From contig JALGXW010000013.1 in assembly GCA_029821875.1 (NCBI GenBank), positions 1 through 64,000 of the forward strand: a stretch of DNA of 64,000 nucleotides. The letters run 5' to 3'. Positions 29,604 through 37,836 of the stretch are shown one piece after another. The notes beneath the pieces are model-generated. The model was not told where the DNA came from, searched no databases, and saw nothing but the letters and a program-made list of their open reading frames with translations. The DNA is from Candidatus Hebobacterum abditum (lineage in GTDB: Bacteria > Armatimonadota > Hebobacteria > Hebobacterales > Hebobacteraceae). Made by a program: the position numbers and the translations under genes. The number at the start of each line of letters is the position of its first letter. Within the stretch, counting starts at the first letter, position 1.

Positions 29604-30542
29604 CTACCTCAGTGGGATGTGCCGGAAGAGGGTGAGACTCGCATCCCGCGAATCGGCGAAGAAGCCGATGCCGGTCCTGCCCGTCTTCAGCTCGTGGTAG
29701 ATTCCGCCGGCGAGGCCCTTCTGTGCCGGGAAGTAGGCGGTGGCCCCTGCCACTGCGGGGGCGTAGTCGCCGGGAACGTCTAGGTAGAACAGCACCGCGG
29801 AAGTAGGGCGTGTAGTGCCAAAGAGAGGGCCGAGCTCGGTGAGAGCGACTCCCACGACCCAGGCGCGCACGTCGTCGAAGTGCGCCGATTCCCCGTAGAG
29901 CTTCATACCGCGCGAGAGCCCGAGCTCTGCGTCCCCGCTGAGGCCGGTCTCGCCCAGGATGCGGAGCCCGTTCACCCCCACCTTGAGCGGCAACGGGCGG
30001 GAGGACGAGGAGAGGTCAAACTGAACGCGGGCGGCCGTCATCTCCTCCTCCGATTGCACGGTCCCGGGTGGGTAAATGGGGCTGGGAGTCCATCGGGGGC
30101 CTCCCCCCGTCACCGGTGTGAACTGCGTCGTCCCCGTGACGAGCTGAAAGGTGGCCCGAGGAAGCTGCAAACTGGCCTCGCCGCCGAGAATGCCGGGGGA
30201 TACGAGCAAGCCTCCGGCTGGCCCGAAGGCAACGAACTTCTGGCCGACGGCCAGGTAGAACTTCTCTTGCTTGAAGTCAAGATAAGCGTCGGCAAGGAAG
30301 GTCTTGGTATCGCCAGAGCCGGCGACCAGCCACCCACCGATCTTGTAGCCGACCGCCTCCGTGAGGCCACCCGATAGGGAGGCGCTCGTCTGGAAGCGGC
30401 CTACCTCATCGGTAGTCACACCGAAGGTGATGTCCAGTGCCTGTGGGGGCCCCTGCGCTCCCGCGATCCCGAGGAAGCTCATTGCCATAGTGAGTGCCAG
30501 AACAACTACGAAGATCAGCTTCACTGCTCTCCTCCCTGTCAT
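29604..30542 (-). CDS. Secreted/outer-membrane-associated hypothetical protein
   Basis: Signal peptide VKLIFVVVLALTMAMSFLGIAGAQG; beta-rich sequence. Confidence 0.65.
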   Translation of the reverse strand: MTGRRAVKLIFVVVLALTMAMSFLGIAGAQGPPQALDITFGVTTDEVGRFQTSASLSGGLTEAVGYKIGGWLVAGSGDTKTFLADAYLDFKQEKFYLAVGQKFVAFGPAGGLLVSPGILGGEASLQLPRATFQLVTGTTQFTPVTGGGPRWTPSPIYPPGTVQSEEEMTAARVQFDLSSSSRPLPLKVGVNGLRILGETGLSGDAELGLSRGMKLYGESAHFDDVRAWVVGVALTELGPLFGTTRPTSAVLFYLDVPGDYAPAVAGATAYFPAQKGLAGGIYHELKTGRTGIGFFADSRDASLTLFRHIPLR

Positions 30543-31062
30543 TGGCTTCGCGCCGTTCTTCAGTCAATATCTACCATCCCTTGGCTTCCGGGTCCACCTG
30601 TCGCCGTCGAGCGCCCATGCGACGGTCCTTCAGCGGATCCTGATCGCGCCTGACTCGGGGCAGTTCATTCCGCCAGATGGGACCTCCTGGGTGCGGTGTC
30701 TGTGGGCGTCGTCTTCTCTTCAGACGGGTACCTGGGCAGAACGCATCCGAGCCGTTGATGCGCTGATGGTCGGGGCCACCTCCGAGCGCGAGGGCGGCGC
30801 CCATGGCATGAATCCTCGACTGGAGTCCGTGCCTGGAGCAGTGCCGCGCAGACGATGCCCGAGACCCCTCGGGTCGGCCTCACGGGCAGTTGGCACCAAC
30901 ACCTGGTTTCCGACGCGGCCGGCGAGCCATCCGCGTTCCTCTGACTGAACCCCTTCCCACAACTTGCCGTTAGCCCATTCCTGGAACGTGTGGAATACCT
31001 TGTCTGGCTCCCCGGAGGGGGGCCCACCAGCCGCGGGAGGGCATCACTTCTTGTTCGCGCGT

Positions 31063-32313
31063 ATGAGCATGGTCCTGATGATGGCGGTGGCCGCGCCGTT
31101 GTGTTTCCCAACACAGGCCCAGGCTGCAGGCCAGCAGACGATTCGGGCGGGGCTGTACTATGGCTCGACCGCGCCGCGGTCGCTTACCGTCCGCGGCGTC
31201 GGGGTTGGACAGGCCGAACGCACCAAGGGCCGCTTCGACGGCGACGTCCGCGTGACGGCCGGCTCGGGCGGCCTCGTCCTCGAACACAAGGGGACGCGTG
31301 CCTCACTCGGCCGCTGGGTGGAGTTCTCCCCGACGGGCACAGAGCCATGGCTGGAGCTGAACAACGCCACCTATCGCGGCAAGCTGAGAATCGAGCCGGC
31401 AGGCCGGGGCCGCCTCAAGGCAGTGAACATCGTGTCGCTCGAGGACTACGTGCGCGGCGTGGTGGCCAACGAGATGTTCGCTGACGGCGGGGCCTACGAG
31501 GTGCAGGCGGTGATCTCTCGCACCTTCGCCACCTACGTGCGCGACATCGAGAGGAAGCACAGGCGAGACGGCTTCGACATCTGCACGACCGGCCATTGCC
31601 AGGTCTATGGCGGGCTGGACTCAGAGCGGCCGCTGGTGGATGAGGTCGTCGACGCGACCCGCGGGGAGATACTCACCTACCGAGGACGCCCGATCTTCGC
31701 CGCCTACGATGCCAACGCCGGCGGGATCACCCAGCCCGTTGATGAGGCCTGGCCGGGGAGCATCAGGAGGAACTTCCCCTATCTTCGCTCGGTGGAATCG
31801 CCCTATGACGCGGCGGCCGCAGACCTGCGCGGCTACGATTGGTGCTACCACTGGCGGCGCGACATCAAGGCCACGGAGATTCAGGACAAGCTCCGCGCCT
31901 CGGGCACCGACATCGGCGATGTCCGAAACCTAGTTGTGAAGAAGACGACCAGCACGGGACGAGTCCGGGAGCTCGAGGTCATAGGCACCAGGGGACACAC
32001 GAGGCTTCGAAGGTCGTCTGAGGTGCGCGCTCTGCTCAATGCGCCCAGCCCGCGCTTGGAGATCCGCAAAGGCGGCTCAACCTTCGAGGTGATCGGCTGG
32101 GGCCGGGGGCACGGCGTCGGCCTCTCCCAGCATGGGGCGCTGGGGATGTCGAAGGCAGGCTATACCTACGAGCAGATCCTGGGCCACTTCTACCGCGGCG
32201 TGGCCCTGACCTCGGATTACGGACGCGGCAGATCGCGATCGCTGACACCGCCAGAGCTTCGAATGGGGAGCACAGAGACGACACCTGTCTTGGTTCCGGC
32301 GGGAGTGAGCTAG
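31063..32313 (+). CDS. SpoIID/LytB domain protein
   Basis: SLEDYVRGVVANEMFADGGAYEVQAVISRTFATYV, GWGRGHGVGLSQHGALGMSKAGYTYEQILGHFYRG. Confidence 0.93.
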   Translation: MSMVLMMAVAAPLCFPTQAQAAGQQTIRAGLYYGSTAPRSLTVRGVGVGQAERTKGRFDGDVRVTAGSGGLVLEHKGTRASLGRWVEFSPTGTEPWLELNNATYRGKLRIEPAGRGRLKAVNIVSLEDYVRGVVANEMFADGGAYEVQAVISRTFATYVRDIERKHRRDGFDICTTGHCQVYGGLDSERPLVDEVVDATRGEILTYRGRPIFAAYDANAGGITQPVDEAWPGSIRRNFPYLRSVESPYDAAAADLRGYDWCYHWRRDIKATEIQDKLRASGTDIGDVRNLVVKKTTSTGRVRELEVIGTRGHTRLRRSSEVRALLNAPSPRLEIRKGGSTFEVIGWGRGHGVGLSQHGALGMSKAGYTYEQILGHFYRGVALTSDYGRGRSRSLTPPELRMGSTETTPVLVPAGVS

Positions 32314-32430
32314 CCCGCGTCACGCCGCACGGCCACCAGTTCCGCAGCGACGCTAACGGCGATTGCCTCGACTGTCTCCGCGCCTACGCCCAGGCCGATG
32401 GGAGAGTGGATGCGGTCGAGGTCATTCCTC
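32310..32430 (-). pseudogene. XdhC/CoxI-family C-terminal relic
   Basis: Minus strand reads NDLDRIHSPIGLGVGAETVEAIAVSVAAELVAVRRDAG*; no start or upstream domain. Confidence 0.6.
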
Positions 32431-32483
32431 CCGGGGTGACTCGGGGACTGCAGCCGCTCTGCACTGAGTCCCTGAGCACCACT

Positions 32484-32960
32484 TCACTCCGGCAATACGT
32501 CGATCCACTCACTTACACTCTCGGCCCAATCCCCCAGAAGCAGGCGGCTCATAGCGATGTCTCCGTCTTGGTAGAAGACGACTAGGGGCCGGCCCGACAT
32601 ATCCGAAGCAATTAGTATCTCTCTCACAATCGGTTCGCCGTCACCTTCTGGCTGGCCAACAAGCTTGACCTCTCCGATGGGATGCCCACTCCGTTCGCAG
32701 GCATAACGCAGATCGTCAATCGCGACCTCGAGTTCGCGCGACTCCGCGATTGCCATCGGATATCTTGAGTTGTCTCGGCGGAAGATCTCAAGCCTGAAGC
32801 TCACACCCAGGACGCAGGCATGGAGGGTCCGCCATCGGTCCGCAACCGGGTGCCAAGCCACACCCCAGGTCCACAAGGCGAGCATGCTGAGAGCGATGAT
32901 GGGGGTTAGCACCCAGGGCCAGGGAAACCGTCTACTCGTCACATGCACGGGTCGCCCCAA
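32484..32960 (-). CDS. Hypothetical protein with N-terminal TM
   Basis: PWVLTPIIALSMLALWTWGV TM then soluble domain. Confidence 0.5.
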   Translation of the reverse strand: MGRPVHVTSRRFPWPWVLTPIIALSMLALWTWGVAWHPVADRWRTLHACVLGVSFRLEIFRRDNSRYPMAIAESRELEVAIDDLRYACERSGHPIGEVKLVGQPEGDGEPIVREILIASDMSGRPLVVFYQDGDIAMSRLLLGDWAESVSEWIDVLPE

Positions 32961-33340
32961 GGACGACCGACGCGAGTGCTTGGCGCCGGCGTGAAGTCTT
33001 TGACCTTAGCGGCCTCGAGGGCCCTCCAGTAGGCCGCCCAGATTTCATCCTCGTCCCCCCAATGTTCGGGATTGTCTGCCCGCCGTGCTAACGCCCATGC
33101 ATACCACATCCCGCCTGATTTCTGATCCCTGACATGCCGCCCCGCGTGCACGAGACTGCTAACCAAAGCTGCTTGCGCTTGCTCAGGGTGGGTATAGGGG
33201 TTGAGCCCCACTCCGTAACGGTTGGCAAACAGGCTATTCGGCCTCCGCCACAACTCAGTGAATCCCCCCCAGCCAGGCAGCTCCAGCGCGGGATTCCACG
33301 CGATGGGCGAGTTGCTGAGGGCATCATACTCCTCCTTCAT
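32939..33340 (-). CDS. Hypothetical protein immediately after an RHS core relic
   Basis: Overlaps the RHS relic stop and the downstream ORF start; Trp/Tyr-rich globular sequence. Confidence 0.5.
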   Translation of the reverse strand: MKEEYDALSNSPIAWNPALELPGWGGFTELWRRPNSLFANRYGVGLNPYTHPEQAQAALVSSLVHAGRHVRDQKSGGMWYAWALARRADNPEHWGDEDEIWAAYWRALEAAKVKDFTPAPSTRVGRPWGDPCM

Positions 33341-33600
33341 GCCCCAGAGCCTTCATGCTCTCAAGCGCATGGTTGATCCTCAGCTGCGGATTCGGATCAA
33401 CCCATCTACTATCTAGTAGATCGGGATTGAGCACGATGTATATACATTGTTTCCCGCTTGGAACCGCGGAGATCACGGGGTTGCTCCCCACATACGCATA
33501 CCAGTTGACCCCATCCGCGATGGGGTCCTGCTGGATGAAGCGGCCGATCTCGGGCCAGCGGCTGGGCCCTCCGGGCCGCCGCCCCGGCCTTGAGGCCTAG
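33324..33600 (-). pseudogene. RHS-repeat core C-terminal relic
   Basis: Minus strand reads SRWPEIGRFIQQDPIADGVNWYAYVGSNPVISAVPSGKQ...; in-frame stop just upstream near 33598. Confidence 0.7.
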
Positions 33601-33835
33601 GGATAGAACCTCGCCCCCAATCGCTAGGTCGCCGGGGCCGACCGCCATCCCGGCTCCACCGTCGAGACCCGGTTCATGGAATAGGCCTTCTAAGGCCGGC
33701 AGCGTTCTCCGTCGGCCCACAGGGGACGAAGCCCACGGGATGCTGCGATGATCTGGACACCGCTGCCATCCAACGGCCAGGTGACACACAAGGCGCGTAC
33801 GACGCGCGGCCGGTGGGCGACGCCCGGCAGAGGAG

Positions 33836-34906
33836 GTGGAGATGGGGCATGCACACAAGCCTCGAAGTCCACTGGTGTTCCTGCCGATTCTTGTACTGCT
33901 CTGTTCGGGGACAGTGTTGTTCAGCGCGGGAGACGTCGTGAGGATCTCCTTGCCGGCTCACAGCGCGGAGGTGAGCGGAACCATCGAGGTCAGGGCCGAG
34001 GTAGACACCTCGTCGCCGGTGGCCTTTGTGCTGCTGGTCGTGGACGGCACCCGACCAGCCTCTACGAACTACTTGCCGGCGACATTCCAGTTGGACACGC
34101 GTGAGCTGTCAGACGGGCCTCACGCGGTGTCCGCAGAAGTGTATGCCGATTTCCAGATGATCGCCGCCTCCAAGGCGATCACCATCCATGTGAACAACTG
34201 GAAAGCGCCGCAGGCCGTGACGAAGCAGCGGAGCACACCGAAGACCACCACCGCCGCCAGCGCGCTCGAGGCGTCCACGACCGTGGAGGATGCACCTCCT
34301 GTGAGGACACACAGGATCACGGAGATGATGGGGGCAAAGCGTGGGCCTGTCCGCGAGCCCTCCCCGACTGAGTCTTTGGCGCGTAAGGCTTCTCAGGACA
34401 GTGACATAGCCGAGGCCGCAGATGGCCTCTCTTCCCCTCGCATGCCCACGGTGGTGCTGAACGGCAGCCCGCTTGTTGCAGACGTGGCCCCAAGGCTCGT
34501 CAAGGGGCGGATGCGCGCTGGCTTCCGCGCGCTGTTCACTGCTACCGGGGCGCGTATCGACTGGCTCCCTGAGCAGCGCATTGCGCGCTGTGTTACAGAC
34601 TCTCTCGTTGTCGAGGTGCCGATCGGTTCCCGCATCGCGACGGTGAACGGGCGGCACGTGGACATGGGTGCAGCTGCGACCATCAGGAACGGCCGCACAA
34701 TAGTGCCCCTGCGGTTCTTCGCGCAGGTGACCGGATCGAGCGTGTCCTGGGACGCGCGGACCCGGGTCGCCAGCGTCCAGACGTCCAGTCGCGCCATCGC
34801 CAGCGCGCAGGCGTCACTGACTTCAGCGGCGAGCATGCAGATATCGGTCAGCGACCGAGTGAGCACGCGGACGCCAATCTACGAAGTGGCGGATCTGGGA
34901 CCTTAG
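33836..34906 (+). CDS. Secreted protein with Ig-like domain and copper-amine-oxidase-N-like (stalk) domain
   Basis: Signal peptide; ...VVLNGSPLVADVAPRLVKGRMRAGFRALFTATGARIDW...NGRTIVPLRFFAQVTGSSVSWDARTRVASV. Confidence 0.85.
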   Translation: MEMGHAHKPRSPLVFLPILVLLCSGTVLFSAGDVVRISLPAHSAEVSGTIEVRAEVDTSSPVAFVLLVVDGTRPASTNYLPATFQLDTRELSDGPHAVSAEVYADFQMIAASKAITIHVNNWKAPQAVTKQRSTPKTTTAASALEASTTVEDAPPVRTHRITEMMGAKRGPVREPSPTESLARKASQDSDIAEAADGLSSPRMPTVVLNGSPLVADVAPRLVKGRMRAGFRALFTATGARIDWLPEQRIARCVTDSLVVEVPIGSRIATVNGRHVDMGAAATIRNGRTIVPLRFFAQVTGSSVSWDARTRVASVQTSSRAIASAQASLTSAASMQISVSDRVSTRTPIYEVADLGP

Positions 34907-34930
34907 CCCCTTCGGAGATCCTCTCTTGTA

Positions 34931-34967
34931 CAGAGGGTGCGCTGACGAGCGCACCCTCTGTTCTTTT
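34931..34967 (+). terminator. Rho-independent terminator
   Basis: cagagggtgcgct gacg agcgcaccctctg + ttctttt; perfect 13-bp stem. Confidence 0.9.
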
Positions 34968-35558
34968 GGGGCGTCAATCGGCACCAACTGCGCATGTCGA
35001 ATGGCGATGAGACACCGCTGACAGCCCTGGGGGCTCGTGGACCTCAGCCGTTCGACCGTAGGGACCATTCGGCGGCGCCGCCGGGGACCGTTCCTTCGTG
35101 CGCGGGTACTGCCCCGATCAGGGGCGCCTGGCGAGCATCCGAGTGGCCCCAGAACACCGGTTACAGACCTATCCCTGGAACGCTCTCAGAATGGTCCTAC
35201 TGGCGCCCGACATGCGGAGCCTGAGCCGCACCTGGGCGATCAGCTGTCAGAGCTTACAGCAGACAGCGGCATGCCCCGCCGGCCGGGTCAGTATTCCATG
35301 CTGGCTGACGCCGGGATCGCCCCTCACTCCGAAGTGTGAGAGGGACCTTCAGTGTCGAATGGGAGGGACGCCCTACCGACCCGGCGAATGGCCTTGCAGA
35401 TTCGCACTCCAGTCGCCGTGCAGGAGCACCACCGGAGGCCGGTGCTGGGGCGGTGGAACGCAGAGGCAGGGACACCTCACGGATGTCCTAGTTCGCCCGC
35501 CGGTCTGATGTCCCGCGAGCGCTGAGGCCGGACGCAAACGGAATGGAGCTACACTTCC

Positions 35559-37286
35559 ATGGGCTCGTCGCACACCGAAGAAGAGCATGTTGAGGAAGAC
35601 AGGCTTGGCCGCCAGCCAACGCCGATGAACTTCATCCGCCGATCCGTTATCGAGGATCTGCGTGCCGGGCGATTCACCGGCGTCCACACGCGCTTCCCTC
35701 CGGAGCCCAACGCCTACCTTCATATCGGACACGCGAAGGCTGTCTGGATAAACTACGGCATCGCCCAGGAATTCGGCGGCCTCTTCAACTTGAGGTTCGA
35801 TGACACCAACCCCGCCACGGAGGAGAAGGAGTTCGTCGAGGCGATCATCGATGATGTCCGCTGGCTGGGGGTCGACTGGGAGGACCGGCTGTTCTTCGGC
35901 TCCGACTACTTCGAACAGCAGTACGAGTGGGCCCTGCAACTCATCAGACAGGGCGATGCCTATGTCTGCGACCTCTCGCCCGATGAGCTCATCGAGACGC
36001 GCGGCACGCTGACCAAGCCGGGGGTGGAGAGCCCTTATCGCAGCCGCAGCGTGGAGGAGAATCTGGACCTGTTTCAGCGGATGCGTGCTGGCGAGTTCCC
36101 GGACGGGGAGCGTACACTCCGCGCGAAGATCGACATGGCCGCGCCCAACTTGCTCCTGCGCGATCCCGTCATGTACCGCATCCGCCATGCCGAGCACCAC
36201 CGCCAGGGCTCCAAGTGGTGTATCTACCCGATGTACGACTGGGCGCACGGTTTGCAGGATTCGATCGAGGGAATCACCCATTCGCTCTGTTCGCTGGAAT
36301 ATGAGAACCATCGCCCGCTGTACGACTGGTTCCTGGATCGGCTCGGCATCTATCATCCGCGCCAGATCGAGTTCGCCCGGATGAACATGACACACACAGT
36401 CATGAGCAAGCGCCGGTTCATCGAGCTTGTCGAGGGCGGTCATGTCCGGGGGTATGACGATCCGCGGCTGCCAACGCTGGCGGGCCTGCGCCGACGTGGG
36501 TACACACCGGAATCGATCCGCGAATTCTGCCGGAGGGCCGGAATTGCGAAGATCGACAACATCGTGGATGTCGCGGTGTTGGAGGACTGCATCCGTGACG
36601 ATCTGAATCGGCGAGCACCGCGCGTGATGGCCGTGCTGAGACCGGTGAAGGTCGTCCTGACCAACTACCCCGAGGGTCAGGTGGAAGAACTGGACGTCAT
36701 CAACAACCCGGAGGATCCGGGCGCCGGAACACGCAAGGTGCCGTTCAGCAAAGAGCTGTACATAGAGCGTGACGACTTCCGCGAGGATCCGCCGCCAAGG
36801 TACTACCGCCTGACTCCGGGCCGGGAGGTCCGACTGCGGAACGCCTACTTCGTCAGATGCACAGAGATTGTCAAGAACGCAGACGGCGAGATCACCGAGA
36901 TTCACTGCACCTACGACCCGGAGACCCGCGGTGGGGACGCGCCCGATGGTCGAAGACCGAAGGCGACACTGCACTGGGTATCGGTAGCACGCGCAATCCA
37001 GGCCGAGGCCCGCTTGTACGACCATCTCTTCCTGAAGCCGAACCCGGATGACGTGGATGAGGGGCAGGACTTCATCTCGAATCTGAACCCGAACTCGCTG
37101 GAAGTGGTCCCCTGCTACATGGAGCCGAGCGTCATCGGGGCTCAAGTCGGCGCCTTCTACCAGTTTGAGCGGCTGGGCTACTTCTGCGTGGACCGTGACT
37201 CCACTTCGGAGCGACTATGCTTCAACCGAACGGCGACTCTTCGCGACTCGTGGGCCAAGATCGAGAAAGCAACGAAGAAGGACTAG
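35559..37286 (+). CDS. glnS: Glutamine--tRNA ligase
   Basis: [84 protein letters not shown]. Confidence 0.97.
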   Translation: MGSSHTEEEHVEEDRLGRQPTPMNFIRRSVIEDLRAGRFTGVHTRFPPEPNAYLHIGHAKAVWINYGIAQEFGGLFNLRFDDTNPATEEKEFVEAIIDDVRWLGVDWEDRLFFGSDYFEQQYEWALQLIRQGDAYVCDLSPDELIETRGTLTKPGVESPYRSRSVEENLDLFQRMRAGEFPDGERTLRAKIDMAAPNLLLRDPVMYRIRHAEHHRQGSKWCIYPMYDWAHGLQDSIEGITHSLCSLEYENHRPLYDWFLDRLGIYHPRQIEFARMNMTHTVMSKRRFIELVEGGHVRGYDDPRLPTLAGLRRRGYTPESIREFCRRAGIAKIDNIVDVAVLEDCIRDDLNRRAPRVMAVLRPVKVVLTNYPEGQVEELDVINNPEDPGAGTRKVPFSKELYIERDDFREDPPPRYYRLTPGREVRLRNAYFVRCTEIVKNADGEITEIHCTYDPETRGGDAPDGRRPKATLHWVSVARAIQAEARLYDHLFLKPNPDDVDEGQDFISNLNPNSLEVVPCYMEPSVIGAQVGAFYQFERLGYFCVDRDSTSERLCFNRTATLRDSWAKIEKATKKD

Positions 37287-37363
37287 GCTTTGTCCGCTCT
37301 CGGCGCCCCGCGCCCCGCGCGATGTTGACTCTGCGTTCGGGGGATGGTAGTCTTCCAGTAGGT

Positions 37364-37439
37364 TGCCGGATAGCTCAGTTGGAAGAGCGCCTGACTCTGG
37401 ATCAGGAGGTCCTAGGTTCGAGCCCTAGTCCGGCAGCCA
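37364..37439 (+). tRNA. tRNA-Gln (anticodon CTG), 3' CCA encoded
   Basis: Cloverleaf by eye: TGCCGGA/TCCGGCA acceptor, GCTC/GAGC D-stem, CCTGA-CTCTGGA-TCAGG anticodon arm, CTAGG-TTCGAGC-CCTAG T-arm, G73, CCA. Confidence 0.95.
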
Positions 37440-37836
37440 GCTCGAGACAGATACCGCTCGCACGGCCCCCAAGCTGGTGTCCTCTGTACCGGTCACGTTG
37501 CCCTGGAACCGCCTGTAGTGGTCAAATGGGCATAGAGCCGCTTTGAGAGCCATTCCTGCTCTGCTAGCAGTGCTTGCAGACCAGACGGGATCGACCGAGG
37601 ATCGAACCAGCGGTAACGGTCTCTGGTGCGAAGGGGGCGTCTCGCCTACGCGCTGTCCGGCCGCGACCTCGAGTCGGCCCTCAGCACAAGTGGAACGGTT
37701 CCGCCACTGACAGACCCCGTATGCTCCGCCAGCTAGGCTGACCGCCGAGAGCGGCTTTGGGGCGGTTCTACGCCTATCTGACGACCACTGCATATGGGCC
37801 TTCAACACCCACAGGGCGTCCCACGAGCGCATCTCA

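Noticed and set aside
30545-31062. N-terminal extension of the SpoIID ORF from 30964
   Set aside because: Sequence before 31063 is not signal-peptide-like; the start at 31063 gives a normal leader (MSMVLMMAVAAPLCFPTQAQA)
35373-37145. 590-aa minus-strand ORF
   Set aside because: Antisense to glnS, whose + strand reading is unambiguous
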